From an uncultured Clostridia bacterium (GTDB lineage: Bacteria > Bacillota > Clostridia > Oscillospirales > Ruminococcaceae), in NCBI GenBank assembly GCA_944382875.1, contig CALWNQ010000001.1, positions 1-64,000 on the forward strand: a DNA stretch of 64,000 nt, written 5' to 3'. The position numbers were made by a program, and so were the translations under genes. Positions 8,244-16,618 of this stretch are shown here, piece after piece. The notes below the pieces were generated by a model. That model saw only the letters and a list, made by a program, of their open reading frames with translations. It did not search any database and was not told where the DNA came from. Numbering within the stretch: position 1 is the stretch's first letter; each line of letters opens with the position of its first letter.

Positions 8244-9755
8244 ATGAAAAAAGTATCTATATGCCTGCTGTTTGCCGCAATCTTCTTCCTCTTTCTGCCA
8301 AAAGAAGTTTCCGCTGTGGATTTCCTGCGGGAATCCGGTATCAACCTGAGTCTTTATTACGGCAATTTTAAACAGGAAACGCTTCCTTTCCCTGCTGCTG
8401 TCTGGGAGGAATCGGGACGGATTACGCTCTATGGAACAAAATCTGCTGTCTATACCCCCTTACATAACCTCGGTGATGACCGTTATCTCCTGTCATCCGA
8501 AGAAATTCCTGTCGAAGGACATACCTTGTCTCGTTCCGAAACCGGAGAAGAACCGCTGCTGCTCACTGGCTCATCCAAAGACGGAGAGGAACTTTCGGTA
8601 CTGATTTTCCCGGAAGAAACCGGCCTGCCGCAGAATCTGGAGCTGTTTGCCCCCGGCTGGAATCAGACAGAACAGGGCTGGTTTCTCTGTTCCGAAACAA
8701 AACTCCTCACCGGCTGGCAGATGCAGGACGGAAAATGGTACTGGCTCGGAGAAGACGGCCTCATGCAGACCGGCTGGCTCTGGTGGAATAATGACTGGTA
8801 TTACCTGAATCCAAGCGGTTCGATGGCAACCGGCTGGCTCTGGTGGGAAAACGACTGGTATTATCTGAGCTCAAACGGTTCGATGGCAACGGGTTGGTTC
8901 CACGATGGAAACGGCTGGTATTACGCCGACCAAAGCGGCCGAATGCTTTCCAATACACGAATTGACGGCTGGTATCTTTCTCAATCCGGCAAAATGGCGG
9001 AAACGGATTTTACGCTGACTGCCGCAGACCGGCAGCTTTTGGACAAAGCAGCTCAGTCGGCCAACAACTCCCCCGCCGGATATTACTTGATCGACCTTGC
9101 CACCGGGCAATCGGTTTCCAACAAGCCCGGCGAGTGGTACTATCTGGCCAGTGTGCTCAAAGCACCCTACTGCATGTGGATTTACATGCAGGCGGATACC
9201 GGAAAAACCGATCTTTCTCAGACAATGGTATTTGAAGAATCCATGCGGAAGGATGGTTCCGGCATCATCCAAAACATGCCGGCGGGCACAGTGTTCACCA
9301 TGGCAGAGCTGCTCGAATATGCCATCCGGTACAGCGACAATTCAGCCATTGATATGCTGCTTCACCGGTACCAGTTCTCGGATTTCAAAGCCTATGTCAC
9401 CGGACGCGGACTGCTTTCTGCTCCGTCCGGAATGGAAACCTTCTCCCGCACCAGCCTGCCGCTCCGCGACATTGCCTCGCTGACCCAGGCGGTGGCAGAT
9501 TATCTTTATACTGGAACAACCGGCGCACGAACGCTCCGCGACGACCTTTGCAGTACCGACTTCCGCTGTATCCAGGGCGGCGAAACAGAAGTTGCCCAAA
9601 AATACGGCTATTGGGAAGGATGGTTCCACACTGCCGCCGTCATTTACGGCGACCGTCCCTGTGTTCTTGTGGTCTGCACCGGTGGACAGGAGGAAGAAGA
9701 CACCACTGTTTTTCAAAAAATGTATGAAGCGGTTCTGCAAATTACTGCGGACTGA
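8244..9755 (+). CDS. Secreted choline-binding-repeat protein with class A beta-lactamase-like serine hydrolase domain
   Basis: A 503-residue exported protein. A signal peptide (MKKVSICLLFAAIFFLFLP, then KEVSA) is followed by a ~130-residue unassigned region. Next come about four to five 20-residue cell-wall-binding repeats of the GWxWWxNDWYYL type (about residues 150-250), then a serine hydrolase domain with SVLK (SxxK nucleophile motif), YSDNSA (SDN) and KYG (in place of KTG). This fold covers class A beta-lactamases and penicillin-binding-like enzymes. The repeats suggest attachment to choline-bearing surface polymer. The ATG at 8244 is preferred to the GTG at 8235 for ribosome-site spacing. 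The target (cell wall, antibiotic, other ester/amide) is unknown. LicC- and LicD-like genes elsewhere in the window support a choline-decorated surface. Confidence 0.86.
   Translation: MKKVSICLLFAAIFFLFLPKEVSAVDFLRESGINLSLYYGNFKQETLPFPAAVWEESGRITLYGTKSAVYTPLHNLGDDRYLLSSEEIPVEGHTLSRSETGEEPLLLTGSSKDGEELSVLIFPEETGLPQNLELFAPGWNQTEQGWFLCSETKLLTGWQMQDGKWYWLGEDGLMQTGWLWWNNDWYYLNPSGSMATGWLWWENDWYYLSSNGSMATGWFHDGNGWYYADQSGRMLSNTRIDGWYLSQSGKMAETDFTLTAADRQLLDKAAQSANNSPAGYYLIDLATGQSVSNKPGEWYYLASVLKAPYCMWIYMQADTGKTDLSQTMVFEESMRKDGSGIIQNMPAGTVFTMAELLEYAIRYSDNSAIDMLLHRYQFSDFKAYVTGRGLLSAPSGMETFSRTSLPLRDIASLTQAVADYLYTGTTGARTLRDDLCSTDFRCIQGGETEVAQKYGYWEGWFHTAAVIYGDRPCVLVVCTGGQEEEDTTVFQKMYEAVLQITAD
8701..8990 (+). 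repeat. Tandem ~60-bp cell-wall-binding repeats
   Basis: In-gene tandem repeats with an exact 60-base period; the units beginning near 8761, 8821 and 8881 are the most alike (ACCGGCTGGCTCTGGTGG recurs). Each encodes a Trp/Tyr-rich unit of the CW_binding (choline-binding) type. The near-identity of neighbouring units suggests recent duplication or gene conversion. Confidence 0.88.
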
Positions 9756-9770
9756 TTTGGCAAATTCCTC

Positions 9771-9799
9771 TTGCAACGGCAAAAGGTTTGTGCTATAAT
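9771..9799 (+). promoter_or_regulatory. Promoter of the secG-rnr operon
   Basis: TTGCAA (9771-9776), 17 bp, TATAAT (9794-9799) with an extended TGC. The same TTGCAA/TGCTATAAT pattern recurs before the K+ channel gene at 61846. Confidence 0.78.
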
Positions 9800-9869
9800 A
9801 AAAAGACAAATGTGTCTTTGGGGAATATTTCCGCCATACTGCGTAAAAAATATCGGAGGGTTAATTATT

Positions 9870-10121
9870 ATGAACGCATTGGAAATCATCAGCGCTGTTG
9901 TACTGTTAATCGCCTGCATTGTTCTGGTTGTGCTGGTCATGCTGCAGGAAAGCAAGGACAAAATCTCCCAGTCGATCACCGGCGGAGCTACCGAGTCCTA
10001 CCTGGGCCGCAATTCCGGCCGTACTCTGGACGCGATGCTGTCCAGAATCACCAAATATGCCGCAATCATCTTTTTTGTGCTCACCATTCTGGTCAGCGTT
10101 TTCACCAAATATCTGAAATAA
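9870..10121 (+). CDS. secG: Preprotein translocase subunit SecG
   Basis: An 83-residue SecG, the small two-helix subunit of the SecYEG protein-conducting channel. Helix 1 is ALEIISAVVLLIACIVLVVL, the conserved loop is MLQESK then SITGGATESYLGRNSGRT, and helix 2 is near residues 62-80. The ATG at 9870 has a GGAGGG ribosome site. An earlier in-frame reading is possible but has no SD and would lengthen the protein beyond the family norm. The order secG-rnr is conserved in many Bacillota. Confidence 0.95.
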   Translation: MNALEIISAVVLLIACIVLVVLVMLQESKDKISQSITGGATESYLGRNSGRTLDAMLSRITKYAAIIFFVLTILVSVFTKYLK

Positions 10122-10176
10122 TCCCATTTACTGTAAAATGGGATCCCACAGGGGCTGTCCGGAACCGGATGGAGCC
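10121..10176 (+). other. Two hairpins in the secG-rnr gap
   Basis: The first is a perfect 9-bp inverted repeat (10121-10129 with 10136-10144, arm ATCCCATTT) starting on the last base of the secG stop codon. The second pairs the arms of 10153-10176 (GGCT...AGCC with an inner CCGG/CCGG). Neither is followed directly by a T run, so they look like RNA processing or stability elements, or a weak attenuator, rather than a clean terminator. Confidence 0.4.
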
Positions 10177-10238
10177 ACACCGGCTCGATCTCTGGTTTCG
10201 GGCGGCCTTTTTCTTTTACACGAACGAAAGGAGAAACT

Positions 10239-12338
10239 ATGGAAAAATGGATCAAACGCATCCTTCTGCTGCTAAATAAAGAAGGAAAAAAGGGCCTCTC
10301 CGCCAATAAATTGCAAAAACGGTGCAAAGTGGAGAAATCCGATCTGAAAAAGTTCCATGCCGCGCTCTCCCGCGCTGTGCAGAACGGTTTGGTCATTGAG
10401 AAAAAGGATCGTTACGTTTCGTCGGCTGTGCTGGGATTGCAGCCGGCGCAGATCAAACGACTGCACAAAACTTTCGGGTTTGCCGCATTAGCGGATGGTT
10501 CCGAAATTTTCGTGCCGGGAAGCCGACTGCTCGGTTCGCTCCCAGGGGACAAGGTACTGCTCCGGGTAAACCAGCACGGACGGAACGGCTTGCCCGAAGG
10601 TGAGGTTGCGAGCATTCTCGAACCCTGCGACGCCGAATTTTCCGGTGTTCTTCGCCAGGACGGCGAAGAATTCTATTTTCTTCCTGATGCGCTGGGGGAT
10701 TTCCCACTTCAGGTAGCGGGAAACCTTATGGACGCCAAAGACGGGGACAAGGTACTGGCCCGCATTCTCCGCCGCGGCGAAAGCCACCGCGACCACAAAG
10801 CCCAGCTCACCGCGGCTTTTGGCTCCGCCGGAAACGCCGCCGCCTGTGCCGAAGCGGTGCTGGCTGCCGCCGGCGTCAGCCCCCATTTCCCCGCTGCCGT
10901 GCTGGATGAGGCGCGTTTTCTGGAACATCGCGGTATTCCGGATCGGGAACTCCTAAACCGGGCAGATTTTCGGGATATTCCGGTCTTTACCATCGACGGC
11001 GCCGATTCCAAGGATCTCGACGACGCCATCAGTCTATCCAAATACAACGGATTCTACCATCTGGGCGTCCACATTGCCGACGTTTCCCATTATGTCAAAC
11101 CCCATTCGCTGCTGGACGAGGAAGCTTTTGCCCGCGGTACCAGCATCTATTATGCCGACCGTGTCATCCCCATGCTGCCGCCCGCCCTGTCGAACGGCAT
11201 CTGTTCCCTCAACCCGCAGGAAGAACGGCTCACATTTTCGGCTATCCTCACTCTGTCGCCCGATGGCGAACTGCTCGATTACAGCTTCCGCAAATCGGTC
11301 ATCCGCTCCCGCGTCAAAGGCGTCTACTCGGAGGTCAACGCCCTCCTCGACGGCACTGCCGATGAACAGATCCGGGAAAAGTACCGGGAAGTTCTCCCCG
11401 TCATCCCGCTCATGAAGGAGCTGCGCGACCTGCGGATTGCTCTTCGCAAAAAACGCGGCGCGCCGGAGCTGAGTTCTTCCGAAAGCAAAATTATCCTCGA
11501 CGAATTCGGCAAAACCGCCGACATCCAGCCCCGCACCACCGGAGAGGCCGAATCGATCATCGAAGAGTTCATGCTGCTCGCCAATGAAGCCGCCGCCTCG
11601 CTTGCCCGGTCGCTGGATATCCCGTTTGTCTACCGTGTCCATGAAAATCCCGATCCGGAACGGATTTCCGACCTGCGGGAAACTTTGAAAAAACTAGGAG
11701 TCGGCAGCCGTGCGCTGCCGGAAAAGGTCAAGCCGGCCGACCTCGCCGCCCTTTTGGAGCAGGAAAAAGAAAAACCCACCGCTCCCATTGTCAACCGGCT
11801 GGTGCTCCGTTCGATGGCCAAAGCGCGGTACAGCGACCGCCCCATCGGGCACTACGGCCTGGTTTTGGAAAACTACGCCCACTTCACCTCTCCGATCCGC
11901 CGTTACCCCGACCTCACCATCCACCGCATCCTCACCTCCTGGGCAGAAGGCAACTCGGTCCGGGAACTCTCCAAAAAATACGGCCGGTTTGCTACCCGTT
12001 CGGCGGAACAGTCGAGTGAAGCAGAGCAGCGTGCCGTGGAAATTGAACGGAGCTGCGAAGACTGCTACAAGGCAGAATATATGCACAGCCACATCGGGGA
12101 GGAATTTGACGGCATTATTTCGGGCGTCACTTCGTTTGGATTCTATGTCGAGCTGCCCAATACGGTGGAAGGACTGGTTCGGATCGAAGATCTTCCCGGC
12201 GGGGAATACTTTTTCGATGGTTTGATTGAACTTTCGGATATCCACAGCAGCCGGCGCTACCGGCTGGGCGATCCGGTCCGTGTCCGCTGCACCGGCACCG
12301 ATGTTAATGCCGGCAACATTGATTTTGAACTGGTATGA
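10239..12338 (+). CDS. rnr: Ribonuclease R
   Basis: A 699-residue 3'-5' exoribonuclease of the RNB family. An N-terminal winged-helix region (residues 1-70) is followed by cold-shock-type domains. The RNB catalytic block then carries FTIDGADSKDLDDAI (the metal-binding Asp cluster) near residues 250-264, HLGVHIADVSHYV, and HYGLVLENYAHFTSPIRRYPD near 543-563. A C-terminal S1 domain follows (EEFDGIISGVTSFGFYVEL). It degrades structured RNA and takes part in rRNA and tmRNA-linked quality control. The ATG has an AAAGGAG site. The stop overlaps the start of the next gene by 4 bp. Confidence 0.96.
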   Translation: MEKWIKRILLLLNKEGKKGLSANKLQKRCKVEKSDLKKFHAALSRAVQNGLVIEKKDRYVSSAVLGLQPAQIKRLHKTFGFAALADGSEIFVPGSRLLGSLPGDKVLLRVNQHGRNGLPEGEVASILEPCDAEFSGVLRQDGEEFYFLPDALGDFPLQVAGNLMDAKDGDKVLARILRRGESHRDHKAQLTAAFGSAGNAAACAEAVLAAAGVSPHFPAAVLDEARFLEHRGIPDRELLNRADFRDIPVFTIDGADSKDLDDAISLSKYNGFYHLGVHIADVSHYVKPHSLLDEEAFARGTSIYYADRVIPMLPPALSNGICSLNPQEERLTFSAILTLSPDGELLDYSFRKSVIRSRVKGVYSEVNALLDGTADEQIREKYREVLPVIPLMKELRDLRIALRKKRGAPELSSSESKIILDEFGKTADIQPRTTGEAESIIEEFMLLANEAAASLARSLDIPFVYRVHENPDPERISDLRETLKKLGVGSRALPEKVKPADLAALLEQEKEKPTAPIVNRLVLRSMAKARYSDRPIGHYGLVLENYAHFTSPIRRYPDLTIHRILTSWAEGNSVRELSKKYGRFATRSAEQSSEAEQRAVEIERSCEDCYKAEYMHSHIGEEFDGIISGVTSFGFYVELPNTVEGLVRIEDLPGGEYFFDGLIELSDIHSSRRYRLGDPVRVRCTGTDVNAGNIDFELV

Positions 12339-13072
12339 CAAAGGAAGATTTTGAACGCGCCCTTTTGCAGGTGCAAACGGAGGAAGAAAAAACCGGAATC
12401 GGCAGGCTGGGGGAAAAATCGGTGCACGCAGTGCTCAAATATGCCTACGAACCACACCCAGACTGCCACGAAATCCCGATCGGCGGTTATGTCGCCGATA
12501 TTGCCGGAGAAGACGGAGTCATCGAAATCCAGAGCCGGGATCTGTGGAAACTGCTGCCCAAACTGACTGCTTTCCTGGAGGTCTGCGATGTAACGGTGGT
12601 GCATCCTGTCCCGGCCGTCGAGTGGATTGTCCGCACCGACCCCGAAACCGGCGAAGTTTCCCGCCGCAAATCCCCCCGGAAACGCGCACCTTTTGATATT
12701 CTGGCAGAACTTTCTCCTATTCGGGGTATTCTCACCCATCCGCGCTTTCACCTGCGGCTGGCGGTGCTCGAAGTAGAGCGCTACGATGTGGGAAAATCCG
12801 GCAGCCGCCGCAAAATCCATCTCGACCGAGTGCCGCTCTCTTTTATTGAAGAGGTTCGGCTGGATTCTCCGGAAGACTACCGCCAGCTACTGCCTGATAT
12901 GGACAGGAAACCGTTCACAGCGGCTGATTTTGGAAAAAAAGCAGGGCGTTCCGCTGCCGATGCGCGCAGCGCCCTGCTTACCCTGACAACCTTAGGCATT
13001 GCTCAGAAAGCCGGAAAAAGCGGAAGAGCAAACCTCTACCGCCTGTCCGGCACAGAGGAGGAATTGACATGA
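12335..13072 (+). CDS. Uncharacterised protein: PD-(D/E)XK nuclease-like domain plus C-terminal winged helix
   Basis: A 245-residue protein I cannot name. The N-terminal half has the layout of a PD-(D/E)XK nuclease: Glu27 in the first helix (GRLGEKSVHAVLK), Asp55 (GGYVADI), then E64-I-Q66 in IEIQSRDL. A Gln stands where Lys is usual, a variation known in some active members of the superfamily. A basic middle region follows (SRRKSPRKRAP), and residues 190-245 look like a winged helix (FGKKAGRSAADARSALLTLT). Its start overlaps the rnr stop and its stop overlaps the YhhN start, so it is an integral part of this operon. A nucleic-acid role is plausible from domain and context but not shown. Confidence 0.7.
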   Translation: MTKEDFERALLQVQTEEEKTGIGRLGEKSVHAVLKYAYEPHPDCHEIPIGGYVADIAGEDGVIEIQSRDLWKLLPKLTAFLEVCDVTVVHPVPAVEWIVRTDPETGEVSRRKSPRKRAPFDILAELSPIRGILTHPRFHLRLAVLEVERYDVGKSGSRRKIHLDRVPLSFIEEVRLDSPEDYRQLLPDMDRKPFTAADFGKKAGRSAADARSALLTLTTLGIAQKAGKSGRANLYRLSGTEEELT

Positions 13073-13686
13073 CCATTCTGTTTTCCGCACTGTATCTTGC
13101 TGCAAGTGCCGTCCACCTGTTTTTCTGCTTTAGCCAAAAATATCGTCGCGCCCAGGATTTCACCAAAGTCCTGCTGATGCCGCTGCTGCTTGCCGCCGCA
13201 CTGTTCACTGGAAACTGCCCGCTCTTCACCGCGCTGGCACTTTTCTTCGGCTGGATTGGCGACATCCTGCTGCTCCGTCCCAAACAGAAACCGTTTTTCC
13301 TCGGCGGATTGGCGGCATTTTTGATTGGACATATCTGTTACATCCCGGTATTAGCCGGTGCAGGCAGTTACTCGCTTGTCTTCTCTCTGCCGGTAGGGAC
13401 AGTACTGCTCCTGCTCGGCGCGGGCGCCTATGCCACGCTTCACCGTCATCTGCCGCCTGAAATGCGAATCCCGGTTGTTGCTTACCTGTTGGTAATCCTC
13501 TGCATGGCTTTTGCCGCTATCCACACGCAGCGCCCGCAGGCGATTGTCGGCGCCGGCGCCTTTGTCCTTTCTGATTATATGCTGGCTCGCGGCCTGTTCA
13601 TTCAAAAGGGACGATACGGGGATTTTCTGGTGATGCTCACCTATCTGAGCGCGCAGTTCTGTCTCGGATTGCTGTTTTTATACTGA
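13069..13686 (+). CDS. YhhN/TMEM86-family membrane protein (lysoplasmalogenase-like)
   Basis: A 205-residue multipass protein (about eight hydrophobic helices) of the YhhN family. The conserved FFGWIGDILLL near residues 62-72 and KPFFLGGLAAFLIGHICYI near 77-95 are visible, as is GAGAFVLSDYMLA near 160-172. Eukaryotic TMEM86 members hydrolyse the vinyl-ether bond of lysoplasmalogens. Anaerobic Clostridia often make plasmalogens, so a lipid role is reasonable but unproven here. The start overlaps the previous stop by 4 bp. It is the last gene of the secG-rnr operon. Confidence 0.83.
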   Translation: MTILFSALYLAASAVHLFFCFSQKYRRAQDFTKVLLMPLLLAAALFTGNCPLFTALALFFGWIGDILLLRPKQKPFFLGGLAAFLIGHICYIPVLAGAGSYSLVFSLPVGTVLLLLGAGAYATLHRHLPPEMRIPVVAYLLVILCMAFAAIHTQRPQAIVGAGAFVLSDYMLARGLFIQKGRYGDFLVMLTYLSAQFCLGLLFLY

Positions 13687-13710
13687 ACTGAACTTTTCTG
13701 CCAAATCGGT

Positions 13711-13732
13711 TGAACTGTTTTCAGTTTTTTTC
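13711..13732 (+). terminator. Weak intrinsic terminator after the yhhN-type gene
   Basis: A 5-bp stem (AACTG/CAGTT) with a TTTT loop followed by a run of T residues. The stem is short, so leakiness is likely. Confidence 0.45.
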
Positions 13733-13740
13733 AAAACCTG

Positions 13741-13770
13741 TTGCCATTTTAAGTCACACCGTGCTATGAT
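13741..13770 (+). promoter_or_regulatory. Promoter of the URO-D-fold gene
   Basis: TTGCCA (13741-13746), 18 bp, TATGAT (13765-13770), with an extended TGn. It overlaps the most upstream in-frame ATG at 13766, which supports the ATG at 13799 (ribosome site GAAGGTGA) as the true start. Confidence 0.62.
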
Positions 13771-13798
13771 GGAGAAAAATGAAACGAAGGTGATGCGT

Positions 13799-14857
13799 AT
13801 GTCAGCAGAACGGCTTCTGAACACTCTCCGCCTCCGGGACACCGATCGGATTGCCCAGACTGAAACCCTGGAACACCCCGCATTCCTCCAAAAACTCACC
13901 GGCATCGACCCTTTTACAAATCCCTGCGGGGCAATGCTGGCAGCCGTCAAAAAGCTAGATTTAGATTGGGTGTACAGCCTGCCCAAAAAATCCTACCGTT
14001 TTGCAGAAGGGGAAACCAAGAAAAAGTTGGATGACGGCAGCTATGTCTCCGAATGAGGCTTTACCGGCAGCGTCTGGCACACCGAAACTGCTTTCCCAGA
14101 CGAGGAATCTGTCCTCCGTTACGACCCGTTTGCCCGCTTTTCCTCTGAAGAGGCGTTGCACGCCTCGATCCGTTCCGGTCTGGAATCCACCCTGTCAGAC
14201 CAGCGGCTACTCGGCAGAACCGCCGTTGTAACAGGGCTTTATTACACAACCCTGTTTCAGTGGTTCATCCTGACCTTCGGATGGGAAATGTTCCTGATCA
14301 CTGCCGCCTCGGAGCCGGAACGCTTTTCCCACACCATTGCCCGGTTTGCCGACCTGTCAGTAGAACACGCCAAAATTTGGGGCGAAAGCGACATTCCCTT
14401 CTTCTTCTGCCACGATGACCTTGCCATTACCCGCGGCCTTGTTTTTGAGAAGCAATGGTATTTGCGGAACATTTTCCCGCATTACGAGCGGATCTTCGCC
14501 GAAATCAAAAAGGCAGGCAAACCGGTTATTTTTGTATCGGACGGCAACTACACTGAAATTGCGGCCGATATTCTGTCAGCGGGAGCAGACGGATTGCTGT
14601 TCGACTGGACCTTTGATTTGGATGAAACACTAGGCCGCTACGGCAAGGACAAAGTTCTGATTGGCAATGCGGATACCCAAGTACTGACCTTTGGCAGTAT
14701 GGAGGATGTCAAAAAAGAGGTTCGCCGCTGCACGGATGCCGGACAGGATTACCCCGGTTACATTTTCAAATGTTCCAACGACCTGCCGCACAATATCCCG
14801 CTTGAGAACATTGAGTGTTACTTTGACACCTTTGCGGAATGCCGGATTCGCCGCTAA
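13799..14857 (+). pseudogene. URO-D-fold protein (uroporphyrinogen decarboxylase/methyltransferase family) interrupted by one in-frame TGA
   Basis: One continuous frame of about 352 codons is broken only by TGA at 14054-14056; the frame is the same on both sides. The part before it reads AERLLNTLRLRDTDRIAQ and ends in DDGSYVSE. Directly after the TGA it continues GFTGSVWHTETAFPDEE, then DIPFFFCHDDLAITRGLVF, HYERIFAEIKKAGKPVIFVS and GADGLLFDWTFDLDETLG. Proteins of this family commonly have Trp followed by Gly at this point, so the TGA most simply replaces TGG. Relatives include corrinoid-linked methyltransferases (MtaA/CmuA type) and heme-pathway decarboxylases. No corrinoid protein or activator is adjacent. 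It may be a recent nonsense allele, a sequencing error, or recoding; both halves are otherwise well preserved, and the gene has a good promoter. Confidence 0.8.
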
Positions 14858-14932
14858 ACAAGCCCGGAAAAAGGGCACAGCCACAATCAAACGAAAAACG
14901 GATAAAATCCGATCCGCCTGTATCAAATAATA

Positions 14933-14967
14933 GAACCCCCCGTATCCTGACAGGATGCGGGGGGTTC
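14933..14967 (-). terminator. Bidirectional terminator between the URO-D gene and pyk
   Basis: A long GC-rich hairpin (arms GAACCCCCC/GGGGGGTTC with an extra inner ATCCTG/CAGGAT stem). On the minus strand it is followed by a T-rich TATTATTTG, so it best serves the pyruvate kinase gene, but it could work both ways. Confidence 0.72.
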
Positions 14968-14978
14968 GTATAGTAACA

Positions 14979-16406
14979 TTACACCGGATCGCCGATGGTA
15001 TCAACACGGAGCAGATTGGTCGTGCCGGAAATACCAAGCGGCACACCAGCGGTTGTCACAACCAGATCGCCTTTTGTCACATAGCCGGCTTCCTCCGCCT
15101 TCTGATAAGCCGAGGCAAACAGCTCGTCGGTGCTGGTCTTCTCCTCCATCAGGATCGGGATAACACCCCAGGAAAGCTGCATCTGCCGGACAGTAAAATC
15201 GTGCGGCGAACAGGCGACAATGGGGCAAACCGGACGGTATTTGGAGATCATCTTTGCAGTCTTACCATATTTGGTAACGGTAATGATGCATTTTGCTTTC
15301 AAATCGAGCGAGGTTGTCACTGTTGCGTGGGAAATCGCATTGGTAACATCGGTATCCGGTTCAGTTCCGCGGGAACGGAACCGTTTTTCGTAGTTAATGT
15401 CTGCTTCGGTGCGTTCCGCGATGATTGCCATAGTTTTTACCGCTTCGATCGGATAGGCACCGGCTGCTGTTTCACCGGACAGCATGATCGCGCTGGTGCC
15501 ATCATAGATCGCATTAGCCACATCGGTAATTTCGGCACGAGTGGGTCGGGGATTCTTCATCATAGAATCGAGCATCTGGGTAGCAGTGATAACCTGCTTA
15601 CCGGCGTTATAAGCCTTTGTAATCAGCCGCTTCTGCAAAACCGGGATGTTTTCAAAAGCAATTTCCACACCCATATCGCCGCGTGCCACCATAATACCAT
15701 CCGCAACCGATATAATGTCATCGATATTATCGACACCCTGCGCATTTTCAATCTTGGCAATAACACGGATATGTTCTCCGCCATTTTCATCCAAAAGCTT
15801 GCGGATCTGCCGGATATCGTCGCCTGTTCTGGTAAAGGAAGCCGCCACAAAATCAAAACCTGTGCGAATACCGAAAAGAATGTCTTCCCGATCCTGATCG
15901 CTCAAAAAGGGCATCGACAGCTCTGCATTAGGCACATTGATTCCCTTGCGGTTGGAGATGCGCCCACCGTTCACTACCTGACAAACAAGATTTTCCCCGT
16001 CATTCTCCAAAAGGATCAATTCAATCAGACCGTCATCGATCAAAATACGGTCACCGGACTTTACATCTTTGGGAAGATTTTTATACGAAACAGAAGCAAT
16101 CTGATTATTGCCCACAAGATCACGTGTTGTCAGTGTAAATATATCACCGGCTAAAAGTTCCGCTTTTCCGTCCTCAATCAATCCGAGACGGACTTCAGGC
16201 CCTTTCGTATCGAGCAAAGCTGCCACCGGGATCCCCAGTTTTTCCCGGATCCGGACAAGTCGTTCAAACCGGGCCAAGTGTTCCGGATAAGTCTGATGAG
16301 AGAAATTAAAGCGAGCCACATCCATCCCCGCCAGAATCAGTTCCTCCACACGGTCATCGCTGTCGGTAGAAGGTCCAAGCGTACAGATAATTTTTGTTTT
16401 TCGCAT
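14979..16406 (-). CDS. pyk: Pyruvate kinase
   Basis: A 475-residue pyruvate kinase that makes pyruvate and ATP from phosphoenolpyruvate and ADP. The N-terminal RKTKIICTLGPSTDSDDRVE, the active-site region ARFNFSHQTYPEHLA, LDTKGPEVR, the metal/substrate block VIAKIENAQGVDNIDDI, ARGDMGVEI and TATQMLDSMMKNPRPTRAE are all present. A C-terminal allosteric-type domain follows. The length fits the single-domain-plus-C form without the extra PEP-utilising domain seen in some Bacillota. It is monocistronic, with its own promoter and terminator. Confidence 0.97.
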   Translation of the reverse strand: MRKTKIICTLGPSTDSDDRVEELILAGMDVARFNFSHQTYPEHLARFERLVRIREKLGIPVAALLDTKGPEVRLGLIEDGKAELLAGDIFTLTTRDLVGNNQIASVSYKNLPKDVKSGDRILIDDGLIELILLENDGENLVCQVVNGGRISNRKGINVPNAELSMPFLSDQDREDILFGIRTGFDFVAASFTRTGDDIRQIRKLLDENGGEHIRVIAKIENAQGVDNIDDIISVADGIMVARGDMGVEIAFENIPVLQKRLITKAYNAGKQVITATQMLDSMMKNPRPTRAEITDVANAIYDGTSAIMLSGETAAGAYPIEAVKTMAIIAERTEADINYEKRFRSRGTEPDTDVTNAISHATVTTSLDLKAKCIITVTKYGKTAKMISKYRPVCPIVACSPHDFTVRQMQLSWGVIPILMEEKTSTDELFASAYQKAEEAGYVTKGDLVVTTAGVPLGISGTTNLLRVDTIGDPV

Positions 16407-16450
16407 AAACTACAATCCTTTCTATTCAAAGGGCACAGCCCGTTGGCTAT

Positions 16451-16479
16451 ATTATACCGTATCTTGGAGGAAATGTACA
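16451..16479 (-). promoter_or_regulatory. Promoter of pyk
   Basis: Minus strand TGTACA (16474-16479), 17 bp, TATAAT (16451-16456). An AGAAAGGA ribosome site precedes the start codon. Confidence 0.62.
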
Positions 16480-16555
16480 CCCTTTTCTTGTAAAATTCGT
16501 GCAAAAAATTACCTGCTCTCAATCAGATAATTTTCCGGAAAAAGCAGTACATCCC

Positions 16556-16584
16556 TTGCAATGCGCAGCTAATCCGGCTATAAT
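16556..16584 (+). promoter_or_regulatory. Promoter of the LicC-like gene operon
   Basis: TTGCAA (16556-16561), 17 bp, TATAAT (16579-16584). It lies 35 bp before the start codon, diverging from pyk. Confidence 0.75.
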
Positions 16585-16618
16585 AAAAGCATGAACAGAA
16601 AAAGGAGTTGGAACCGAA

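Noticed and set aside
8701-8990. The 60-bp tandem repeats as a CRISPR array or mobile element.
   Set aside because: They are in-frame coding repeats without unique spacers and encode cell-wall-binding units.
14054-14056. TGA as selenocysteine in the URO-D-fold gene.
   Set aside because: Family residue expected here is Trp, not Cys/Sec, and I see no convincing SECIS hairpin just downstream.
14955-16154. A ~400-codon frame antisense to pyruvate kinase.
   Set aside because: Pyruvate kinase is unambiguous on the minus strand; the antisense frame is Cys/His-rich shadow coding with no ribosome site.
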